From Castanea sativa (taxonomy: Eukaryota; Streptophyta; Magnoliopsida; Fagales; Fagaceae), in the NCBI RefSeq assembly GCF_040712315.1, contig NC_134013.1:7475001-7539000 (forward strand): a stretch of 64,000 nucleotides of DNA, read 5' to 3'. Shown here one piece after another: positions 33,896 to 44,400 of the stretch. Position 1 is the stretch's first letter, and the number at the start of each line of letters is the position of its first letter. The translations under genes were made by a program, and so were the position numbers. A model generated the notes under the pieces. That model ran no database searches, had not been told where the DNA came from, and was given only the letters and a program-made list of their open reading frames with translations.

Positions 33896-34720
33896 GTGTA
33901 ACACAAAAAACTATTAAATTTGTAATACTAATTACGACCATGAAATAGATTAATTAACTAGAGTACCAATTACCAAACATGATATTACCATAACTTGATT
34001 GTATTAATATGATGCACAACCTTGTTAATTGATTTTTTATACAATTTTGTTTGTACTCCCTCAATTAAATCATGAAAGTTTTCTGTGTGCTTTGTCATTG
34101 TCGGATGAATTAACCTATGTTTTAAAAATCGGACCGAACTGGCTGATTCAATCGAGAACCGAACCTTAATTGGTTCGGTTATTAGCGAAAACCGAAAATG
34201 AAAGAAAAACCGGATAAACAGTACAAATCACCAGTTTAACCAGCATAACTGAAAATCGGTGTGGTTAAACCAATTTTAGCACTTCTTCATAAATACTTCA
34301 GCTGTTGTGGTTTTTAACCCAAAAATAAAAATAAAAAGAGATATCTTGTTTCATATTTAAGAAGAGAGACTTTGATTTTGAAAATGCACTCTCAAGTATG
34401 AAGTGGTGAAGCCTAAGACATAATGACCCAAAAACATCAAATTTATTTTACTTACCCTTTTCTCAATAGAAAAAAAAAAATCAGATTTATTATATTTGTG
34501 TTGAGGAACAACCAAAGAAGCCCAAAGATAAGTAGATTTGTAATGATCTATTGCTTCAATTGAGGTTTTTTTTTTTTTTTTTTACTGATCTTGCCTCTTG
34601 TGCATGCAAATATTCACTTCAAGGGAGTTTTATGATGACTGATGACTCATCGGAGGATGGGCATCCTGTGACAATGCTGAGGATGGGCAAATATTCACTT
34701 CAATACCGAATGTACGTATA

Positions 34721-34824
<104 letters not shown>

Positions 34825-34870
34825 AAAGGCAAAAAGTGAGATGGGAAAATGTAAAGAAGTGCTGAAATGT

Positions 34871-35094
34871 GGAGTTCAAATTTTCTGTCCCACTTTTCCT
34901 ATTCCACTCTATATTCCACCAATAAAAACTTGCCACGTATTCACCTAATTAATTAAATATTACTATTAATTAATAACGGTAGCATTAATAAGTTAATAAT
35001 GATAGTATTTAATTAATTAGGTGAACACGTGGCAAACTTTTATTGGTGGAGCATAGAGTGGAACAGGAAAAGTGGGACAAAAGATTTGGACTCC
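34871..35094. mobile_element. Hairpin MITE (224 bp)
   Basis: Nearly the whole element is one inverted repeat: GGAGTTCAAATTTTCTGTCC on the left pairs with the inverse of GTGGGACAAAAGATTTGGACTCC on the right, and arms of about 105 bp pair inward to an AT-rich loop. Flanks TGAAATGT (34863-34870) and TGAAACGT (35095-35102) form a 7/8 target duplication, suggesting mobilisation by a hAT enzyme. Confidence 0.8.
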
Positions 35095-35102
35095 TGAAAC
35101 GT

Positions 35103-35876
35103 GTGGCAGTGGTTGTACAGATTTCAAGATTTCAAAATGTGTGGTAGTTGGGATATTAACGTGTAAAATGTGTAGTGTGAAAAAAAAAATCAAGTGGACA
35201 ATGCTATTACTTCTGATTGGTGTGCTTACTTTTTATTATTAGAAAGGTTAAAAAAAGCTAAAATATTTTATAGTAGGCTTTTGGGTTGTGGGTGCTTGTA
35301 TATACTTTTTTGTTTTTGTTTTGGTTGAATTGTGTTGAGTAGTGTCTAAAAGTTGGTAAACTAAAGTTTAATTTTTTACTATTATTTAATTTTTTAGTTA
35401 AAATGGCCAAGTATAAAACTATTTATTTATTTTTATAATTATTAATTAAATTATTTATGACGTTACCGGTTCGATTAGGTTCGACTAAAAAATTAATAAT
35501 TAGTCTATTTTTCGATTCTTTCACCCTGTTTTTAAATCCATGGAACTAAGTCAATTAACACTTTCAGATGTACAAGACTATGTTTTCCTGAAAGCCCTCA
35601 TTATAGCTTGCAGTTTTTTATGTTCTATATTGGTGGTTTGTGCTTTGTTTATATATCTTATTTATAATACAAACAAATATTCTCAACTTGTTACGTATTT
35701 TTGTTGGGGATAATTACAATGTACTGAATTAATCACATGATTTCTTTCATATCCAAAATGGCTATTATGGCTTTATTGGTTAGATATGCACATGGACATG
35801 TCTGTTTTTTGTTTATTGTTCTTTTTAAGATTGGTGAAAAGTTTCACTAATATTTTTGAACCCAATTATTGTGCAG
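35103..35876. other. Intergenic, nothing recognised
   Basis: AT-rich without plausible frames or repeats. It could include a remnant of the intron preceding the pseudo-exon that follows, but no convincing similarity was seen. Confidence 0.4.
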
Positions 35877-36340
35877 AAATTGTGAGTTCAATATCTTTTG
35901 AGGCCCTATTTTACATTGGACTTTTTACATTGGACTTGTAACATTCCCTGCTTGTAAACCGAGAGAGTTCTAAGGCCATATCTGCAACTTAAGCCCTCAT
36001 ACGTACGTGGGATCTCATCACAGGCCTCAAACTCTCAAAGGGTGTACCTGCTTTTCTTACAATGAGCCTCAAGATTATTGTCCTTTTTGCTGTGTACTTA
36101 TTTGGGCCACCGTTGCTTGACTTATCAATCCTGGTCGATGTGGTTCCTTTTGTGATTGATTGTGTTGCCCAATTTGCATTTGAAAGCATACTTTACAAAC
36201 GTGGATCATCTTGTCGGCCCTTGGTTCCTATATAATCTTTGAGGTACATGGACTTCTAATTATCAAATGTTACTAACTTAAAACCAAAATCATGGTTTTT
36301 TTGATGTTTTTGAATTAATTTGACAGGTCTATAGACTCCA
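35877..36340 (+). pseudogene. Unprocessed pseudogene: exon 4, intron 4 and start of exon 5 of the 56.3-kb gene
   Basis: Aligns with 58520-58953. The acceptor GTGCAG, the start AAATTGTGA, and blocks such as GGCCATATCTGCAA, GGATCTCATCACAGGCCTC (GGTCTC... in the gene), TTTGCTGTGTA and CCCTTGGTTCCTAT are shared. The intron end TTGACAG and GTCTATAGACT of exon 5 are also shared. Indels (including a duplicated 'CATTGGACTT' segment) and stops destroy the frame. Because the intron is retained, the copy arose by DNA duplication, not retroposition. Similarity stops shortly into exon 5. Confidence 0.85.
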
Positions 36341-36780
36341 TGCATCATGAACGTAAGTCATTAGGTTGAATTATGTATTCGTTTGGAAATAACTTAACTA
36401 GTATTTTATTGAAAGTATGTGATTTGTACGTTCATCAACTTAGCCGTGGTATAGACACCTCCTCTGTAAGGTTCTTGTTGGGGGTTCAATGTCAATCTTT
36501 GTCTCACCAAAATGTCTGAGTTTTATTTTTAAGTACTTAATTTTTTTGTACAGTGTCACACTTGGTACCATTTTTTTTTTATTGTTTTTATTTTATATTA
36601 TAAACGTCAATGTTATATATTCAAGAAAAAAGAACACAATAGTCTACCTTACAAGCATCCATGAAGAGTTTTGCAGTGACGTGAGCAACTGCATTACAAT
36701 CTCTCTTGACCCAATTAAAAAGACAGGACCCAAAAGAATCTAATAAAACTAGGCTATTACTAGGCTATTACTAAAAAAAC
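36240..36780. repeat. Segmental repeat shared with 43.0-43.7 kb
   Basis: Two parts recur at 43 kb. 36290-36560 matches about 43360-43640, including the intron 4/exon 5 remnant. 36604-36770 matches 43079-43240. The order of the parts is reversed at 43 kb, implying duplication plus rearrangement or tandem copying. Within 36433-36515 a degenerate tRNA-like SINE head can be seen (GGGGGTTCAATG as box B). Confidence 0.75.
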
Positions 36781-36892
36781 TAAAACCCTTTAACTATTTC
36801 TCCCCAAAACAAACACGATAAAATTTACTCTCTCCAACTCCGAAACAAAACCTGATACAAAAACCTATTTCTCGGTCTCTGAGGGCCTGTTT

Positions 36893-37020
36893 GGTTTAGC
36901 ATTTCAAACTCACATTTTTACATTTTAAACAATATTACACACTTTTTTACACACTTTTTCACTCATACGTATTTCAAAAAACTACAAAAATCTCATCTCA
37001 AACTACTACCAAACACCCTC
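36893..37020. mobile_element. Small MITE-like element
   Basis: GGGCCTGTTTGGTTTAG on the left and the inverse of GGGTGTTTGGTAGTAG on the right bound a 128-bp AT-rich segment with repeated TTTTTACACACTTTTT. No clear target duplication. Confidence 0.4.
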
Positions 37021-40000
37021 CGACTCTCTGTCTCTCCTTCAAACACTGCAAGACCCACACGCAGAAACCCAAAAACGGAAAACCTAGATGCAAAGCTTTC
37101 TCTCTTTCCTGGAACGGTAAGCTTCAATTGAAGAAAGTGAAAGTAAACCTAACATCAAACTGCTGGAACGGCTACAGGTAAAATCTTTTATATTAATTTT
37201 GGGTGTTTAATAGGATTTAGGTTCAGCTATTTTGTTTGGTTTTGATTTAAGAAATTAGTTCAAATTTTATTTTGATTTAGAATTGGTTTTTATCAATACT
37301 CGAAACCCTAATATAGGTTCTCCCTCAATTTTGGTTCCTTTCAATATATCAAATTTTACTACAGGATTAGGGATATGGGTTTTGGCATCAGAATCAACCC
37401 CACATTATAGTGTATTGAGTTTGAGTCTAAAAGTGTGACCTGCACATTAAGCAATCTAGGTTGGATTATAAACTGTCATGGGTAGGATTGTGGAAACATT
37501 TGTGCTAATCGGAAATTTCAGCAAGATAGAGAGGTGTTCATTGTTAGGGATGCCTAAGCATGTGTTTTTGGATTATGAATCTTTTTATATGGTGTGGTGG
37601 GTAAAGGTCACAGATTCAAAGATATACCAGTAATTGATTTGTATTCCCCTTTTAAAAAAATAAATTTTGTTTTTAATTTTATGATGGGTTTTGGAATTAA
37701 AAGAAAATACGAAGAAGAAAAAGTAGATTTCACATGTTTTTATGTTTTGCAAAGTATGTCATGCTGGAATTTTTTTTTGTTTTTTGTAACTTGTTTTTAT
37801 TTTGAGGGACCAAATAGGTGATGGATACAATTGACATAAATTGTTGTGCTGAGAGGTGTTGGATTTGATTGGTTAGATCAAATTAAAAAGTCTTTAGCCC
37901 TTTGGTTATTTCTAGGAGTATTTAACCCTTTGTGGGAGGAAATGTGCATAATTTTATTAAATAAATTTAAGGCATGTACTTATTTGAAATGTGGCGATCA
38001 TCACAAGTTTGGATGCTTCATTTTTGAATTCGTGAAGAGGATTTAACAAGCCATTTGAATCTGTAAATTACTATGATAGAAGGAAGCTTCAGAGTAAGTA
38101 TTTAGGATAATTTGATAGAAAACTTTCCATCCTTACTGAAATAGTGAAATGGCTGTTTACCTAATTGTTCTAGAAAAACCATAACGATTATTTACTTTTT
38201 TGTTGATGGGTTGGTTTGATTTTCTTTAAACTTTGTATTACATGTTGATATTGGTAACATAAATGTGCATACATATGTAGTTTTAGTTGTGTTTCTCTTT
38301 GAATCTGTAATTGAGTTTGTGCACACACTAGATAAGTCTTTGGGTTTGGAACTTTGTAATTGAGTTTAGTACTATGTTTTGACGATAATCAATTTGATTT
38401 TTTTTTTTTGTGTGTATGTGTGTGTGTGGAAACTGAGCTATGGATTTGAATTTGTTTAGTGGTAGTCTATGGTTGGTCTGCATTTATGCTTGCTTTCAAT
38501 CAATTTGATGTTAGAATTATGACTTAGGATCTGATATGCTTTTGTTTACTTCAAATTAATTTACTTCGAATTAGTTCCCTTCGATGTAGTTTACTTTGAT
38601 TAAGTGCACTTTGAGTTAGTCTGTTTAGGAATGGTTCACTTCAAGTCTGTTTGTTTTGAATCAAGTTATTTTGAATCAATAGCATTGGAATATGAGTTAG
38701 ACTTAGAAATTGAAAATTAGTCTCTTGAGGATTGTAGTCACTTTAGTTTCTTATCTATCATTGTACTCGCATTGTAACAAAAAGTCTTCTTAAGCGAGGT
38801 ATTTTGAACTTCTGCAAAATCAAATTTTAATCTATGAATCTAATGATCATTTAATGCTCTCTTCTAAAAGTTATGTTTGGTATTCATTTGCTATTTTAAA
38901 TCTGCCTTTATTCTTGGAGTTTTAATATCTTATTTTAACCTTAAAAATATTTATCTATCTAATAATATAGAATTTTTTTATTTCCCCTATGTATGTTTAA
39001 TACTTACAGCAAATATATGGTTGCTGTTTTAAATCTGCTTTTATGCTTGGAGTTTTAATATCATTGAACAATTTCTTATTCTTTGACATAGTTGATGTTA
39101 AGCTCTTTTAGAATGCATTTAATTGTAGGAAAAGGAAACTGATAGCTGATTATTTCAAGAAACAACAAAGGATCCTTGAAGGTTGTTAGGGTATGCTCTT
39201 TTCTAAACACATAGCAATATATGGTTGCTATTTTGAATCAATATTCTGTTTTTTATTGTTTGATTGAAGGAACATGAGAGAGCTTGGAAGTTAATGTTAA
39301 TTATGATTTCTCTAGAAGTGAACATGAGCAAAAACACATTTAGAATATATCACTAAATCAGTTACCTATTTAGCCAAAAAATGTTATTTATGTATTAATA
39401 TATAAGTCTGGATGCTACAATGGGTCATAAGCTATACTCACAACCTATCCAAGCATCAACAATAGCAACAATGACAATGACACCAAGGTACTCTAAAGTC
39501 CCTATCCCTAACTTGGCTATGTTTTCAAAATACTTTTGCAATCACTTTGGTCCTGCACATCTACTTCTCTATTTGGTAACCAAATTTGGTTTTATTTGAG
39601 GAGCTAAATTTCAGTTTCTTTGTTATTTGTATATATCAGTATATATTATATCTTGATATTGTTCAGTCATTTTATCTTCAATCATAATTGCAAATTGTTC
39701 ATGAAATCCTTGATTTGAAAGGAATTGTCTTTGAGTGGTTTGTAAGTAGATTTTGATACGGTAGAAACATAAAGTCAAATTTCCATTTTAAATGTTGGTT
39801 GCATCAATCTTGATGCTAGAGTTTAAATTGGTGAATGGTCATTGCTTAATACTACCAAGTAAAACAGATTTGTCACTTAAGTTTTTGTTATAGGGAATTT
39901 TAGACTTTGGTCTATGTTATTTAACTTGACTTATGGTCATCTTTTTCTATTTCTCACAAATGACATATTTTTCTTTGAATTGATTGTCATTATTAAAACA

Positions 40001-41211
40001 AAGTCCTTGATAAAGGAAAGTTAGTTGTTATGCATCATGCTGAGTGTCTCACATATTATCAGCATCTTTTGGAACTTCAGGAAAATTGGGAACATGTTAG
40101 AAAATTTTCCTTCCTATTTCAATTTTGCATTTACATACTTTAATATTTACACTCATTTTTAGGCATTGTATTTCATAATCTTCACTTAATCATTTGTTGT
40201 CTGAGTGTACTGTTCAATCAAAATGCAGAATTTAAGTTTTGGGGCCATCAAAGCTTTTGGCATGGAAGGAACATATATTCCAATCCTTCATATGTAAGCC
40301 TTGAACTCATTTCTAAATATTACATGTACGTTGACATATTTTTCTTTAATATTCTTGTAGGACCTTTATGCACTCCTTTCTCACCACCACATTGATTTTC
40401 TTCTTATGCAATCCTTACAACAACTTTCTATTTGTTTTGTTGAAGGATTCATTAAGTTGCTTCTTTATTACTTTATTTTCCCCCCATCTTAGAGTTATGT
40501 GCAAGTGCTTTTCATGTGGGTCAAAGAAGTATACACCTAGAAGATCAAATTTTACATAAATTGTTATTAGGAATTTTCATTTTCTAGGTTTCGTTACTTT
40601 TTAATTTTTCATTTAGGTGGCACTCTCCATATCTATGTAAAGAGGTCAGTATTTTCTATTAAGCCTTTGTGTTTTTGGCAATCTTTACACCAACATGGAC
40701 AATTCCATTAAGACAAAGAAACCAATGATGTTTCATAGTTATCAGAAGGACAAGATCACAAGGACTCATGTTGAAGGTCGAGCAAGTTTGGATTGTAGCT
40801 GTTCACTCAGGCAGAGAGGCAAAGTATTAGAATAGAGCAATGGAAGAATTGTAGCTGTGACTGTATAATCGACAATGTTTATATTTAAAATAGCTATACT
40901 ACCTGTACTTTAGGATTAGTTTAATTCATAGCTATTATTTATATACACGTGTATTAATCTAATTGGTTGTAGAGGCTAGATCTGTATATTGTGGAGTTAG
41001 TAAGAAGTTAGTTACTCTCAGACTTTGTATAAATACTTGATGTACTTTTATTTTCTTTCAATGCAATATAGAATTCTTTGATCAAATTCTCATAATAGTT
41101 ACTTTGTTGTCTCAAATGACATAGTGCCTCAATGAAAGAGCTAGCAAGATGCTCTAAAGTGCTTGTTTGTTTCAAAGTTTTCAACCCAAAAAGCCCATTT
41201 TGAAAAAGCAG
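37021..41211. other. Long intergenic stretch, possible unrecognised transcript
   Basis: No open frame over about 75 codons has coding character. From 37130 the sequence is T-rich and intron-like, with scattered GT/AG signals, so a non-coding or decayed gene is possible. A copia-like LTR remnant may lie near 40780-41100 (TATAAATACTTG followed by TTTCTTTCAATGCAATA), but no partner was found. Confidence 0.35.
38546..38680 (+). repeat. Degenerate 15-bp minisatellite, about 9 units
   Basis: Successive units such as TTACTTCGAATTAGT, TTACTTTGATTAAGT, GCACTTTGAGTTAGT and TCACTTCAAGTCTGT keep a 15-bp period from 38546 to about 38665. In one frame this gives a loose five-residue pattern [Y/H]F[E/K/D]-x-V with one stop. 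Confidence 0.75.
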
Positions 41212-41220
41212 ACCCAAAAA

Positions 41221-42840
41221 GTCCGTTTGGTTAGGTTCAAAAAACAACTTTTTGTTAAAAGTTGCGTTTTGGGTTTGTGAAGAAAATGTGCGTTTGCAAA
41301 AAGGAGCTTAGAGTTGCATTTGCAAAATGCACAAGCACGTTTTTTCAAAACAGAAATATTACTGTTGGTGGGTTTCTTTTTTTCCCAAATTGCCCATAGT
41401 TTTTTTTTTCCTGCTCCTCTATGCTGCTGTGTTGCGGCATCTCATCATCTTCTTCTTCTTCTTCTTCTTCTTTTGTGCTACTTCTTCCTCTTCTCTTCTC
41501 TTAAAAAATTCATACATTTCAATAAAAAAAAAATTCTTTCTCTCTCCAATCACAGCTACAAACACAACGGCTATAATCACAAAAATCTTTCTCTCAAACA
41601 TCGCATAATCAGATTATCAGAATACAAACTCAAAAACAAAATTTTAAAATTAATCAAATCATACAATAAAAGCAAAAAAAAAAGAAAAAGAAAAGAAGAC
41701 AGAAGCCATCTGACCCATCTGGATTGCGTTGGGGACGAAGATGAGCAACGGCTCCAGGCTGTGCTAACTGCTTGGGACGAAGATGATCCATCTAGATTGC
41801 GTTGGGGACGAACTGGAATCAAGTAAAAAAAAAAAGAGCGAGAGAGCTGGAGAAAAAAAAGAGAGAATGATGAGAGCTGTTGGAATGTTCTCAGAGAAAA
41901 AGAAAATAAAAGAGGGGGGGTAGAGATAGGATAACGTGTGTGGAGGAGAAAAAGAAGAAAAAAAAAGTAGAGAGACAGAACTGGAGAAAGAAAGACAGAG
42001 AGTTCTGGAATCAAGTGGAATGTGTAGAGAAAAAAAGAAGAGGATGGAGATAATGGGTATATGTGTGTGGTGGAGAAAAATCAAGAGAAAAGGAAAAAAA
42101 AAAAAAAAGGAAACGTGTGGATGATAGAAAGAAAGAAAGGAAAAATACAATTTAGAAATGCTACCATAATATTTTCACAATAAATTTTAAGTAACATATT
42201 GTTATTAGCTAATATTGGTGAGTAAAAATAAATTTCAACGTTGGGTTCAAATTAGAACAAGTAACAACTTTTCACATAAATTTTGTTGTGAAAGTATTGC
42301 GAAAAATGTTGTGAATATAACACTATTCATTGAAAAATATAATTGTTGGGAATGAATATAAGAAGCATAAATGATGATAAAAACAAGAATAAATTTTTTA
42401 AGTTAGTACTATTTTTCTTTAGAAAAAAAAATAGTACTATTGGCAGAATATTTTTATAACAATTTCATAATAAAGTTTACATAGTAAGTTGTTATTAGTT
42501 TTCATCTAGATCTACTAGTGACATTTTTTTTTCCTACCATTAACAACTTGTTCTATAGACTTTATTGTGAATTTTTTGTGAAAATATTGTATCCATAACT
42601 TGCATTAAAAGAGGTAATTAAAACAAAAAATTATCTTTATATAGACATTGTCCTTTTTAGTAATTTACCCCTCAAACTGCCACTTTTATAAGTGCTAGTC
42701 AAACACTTAACTTTTTCAAAAAACACTTTTTAATAGTTTTTACTAAATCTCGGCTTTTTGAAAAAGCACTTTTTCATACTGCACTTTTGAAAACTCCATT
42801 TTTTTCAAAAAGCCCAGTTTCAAAAAGTTGAACCAAACTT
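41221..42840. mobile_element. Probable non-autonomous DNA transposon (1.6 kb)
   Basis: The left end is GTCCGTTTGGTT. The right end, inverted, is AAGTTTGGTT. The flanks ACCCAAAAA (41212-41220) and ACCCAAAAT (42841-42849) match 8 of 9. Both subterminal parts carry many CAAAAAG/CTTTTTG words. The interior contains a purine-rich block (41650-42140) with open frames of up to 170 codons, all low-complexity Lys/Arg/Glu or Ser/Phe/Leu; I consider these non-genic. Confidence 0.45.
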
Positions 42841-42989
42841 ACCCAAAATATTGGCACCTGAAAAGCTCAAAATTCCATTTTTGACAATTTTGAGTCCAAC
42901 CTTAGGAACAAACTCTGGCAGCCATGGTATGACTCCACCATGCAAGTTAACCCTATCCTCTAAGAATTTTTCAGTGCATCGCACGAGTT

Positions 42990-43734
42990 AGCGACTAGTA
43001 GTACTAATTTTCCAAGTAGGTTTTTTGAGAACAATGAAAATAATTACTTGATTTATTGTCGATATCTAATTAATAAAACGTCAATGTTATATATTTAAGA
43101 AAAAAGAACACAACAATCTACCTTACAAGCATCCATGAACAGCTTTGCAGTGACATGTGCAACTGCATTACAATCGCTCTTGATCCAATTAAAAAGACAA
43201 GACCCAAAAGAATCTAACAAAACTAGGTTGTTACTAATAATAGTACTAATTTTCCAAGTAGGTTTTGTGAGAACAATGAAGATAATTACTTGATTTATTG
43301 TCAGTATCTAATTAATTTATTAAACTTTGTCTCTCTCTTTTTTTATTTTTCAAAATCAAAATCATGATTTTGTTGATGGATTTGAATTAATCTGACAAGT
43401 CTATAGATTTCATGAACTGTGAACGGAAGCCAATAAATTGAACCACGTATTCGTTTAGAAATAACTTAACTAGCTTTTTGCTAAAAGTATGTGATTTGTA
43501 CGTCCATTAACTTAGTTGTGGTATAGTCACCTCCTATGTGAGGTTCTTGTCAGGGTTTGATACCAGTCTTTGTCTTACCAAAATGTCTGAGTTCTATCTT
43601 TAAGTACTTAAGTTTTTGTACAGTCACACTTGGTACCATTTGGATAAGGAATAATCTATCCATTATACAAGTGCCTAAAACAGGTTTTGTGAGAACAATG
43701 AAGATTTATTGTCTGTATCTAATTAATTTATTAA

Positions 43735-43779
<45 letters not shown>

Positions 43780-43847
43780 TTTTCAAAATTAGAAACAAAG
43801 CTTATAAGAAAAGAATTTAATTTATTTATTTGTTCATATAAAGTTTA
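42990..43847. repeat. Mosaic of local duplications
   Basis: The block 'CCAAGTAGGTTTTnTGAGAACAATGAA...CTAATTAAT' occurs at about 43013-43075, 43253-43325 and, shorter, 43683-43735. Between them lie the pieces shared with 36.2-36.8 kb, including a third trace of the host gene's intron 4/exon 5 junction (43371-43420, where the acceptor AG is mutated to CAAG). A (TC)n tract lies at 43739-43777. Confidence 0.75.
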
Positions 43848-43888
43848 TCATCAGCAGCAGACGCCATAAGTTGAAACTGTCTAAAAAA
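43848..43888 (+). mobile_element. SINE 3' fragment
   Basis: TATCATCAGCAGCAGACGCCATAAGTTGAAAC matches the end of the SINE at 33694-33844 with a few changes. The tRNA-like head is missing here. Confidence 0.6.
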
Positions 43889-44395
43889 GATTATTTGTGT
43901 ATTTAAATAGAATAATATTAAATGTTATTTATTATTATTATTGTTATATTTTTTTTGAGAATCAATGTTATTATTGCTATTAAAACAACTATAGGGAAAT
44001 TATATCATTTCTCCTATAAATTATTGTGTTTTTTTTTATAAGAAGTTTTAAAAGGTTGACAGTAAAATATGAAGAGGGTGAGGGGGGTTACCTTGGATTG
44101 GAACATAAGCTAAAAAATGGAACATGATTATCTTCTTCTATTAGACTTTTACCAAAAAAAAAAATGATAATTGATTTATTTTAAATCATTTGACATTTTT
44201 TTGAGGAAAATTAATTTGAAATTAAATTAAATTAATGATTTTTTTTACATAAACCACCAAATTTTCCTATAAAATGGATTTAGAGCAAAGAATTATTTTC
44301 TTCTTTGTATAAATAGCTCAGTTTCTCTCTCCTATTTTTTCCATTCAATTTTAAAATTTTATACTAGTAAGATAAAAAAAAAAACTATTTCTACC
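43889..44395. other. Intergenic, AT-rich, nothing seen
   Basis: Homopolymer-rich DNA up to the 5' truncation point of the LINE. Confidence 0.4.
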
Positions 44396-44400
44396 ACTTG

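Noticed and set aside
41314..42150. Open frames of 100-170 codons, Lys/Arg/Glu- or Ser/Phe/Leu-rich
   Set aside because: Low-complexity purine/pyrimidine-biased DNA inside a probable non-autonomous transposon.
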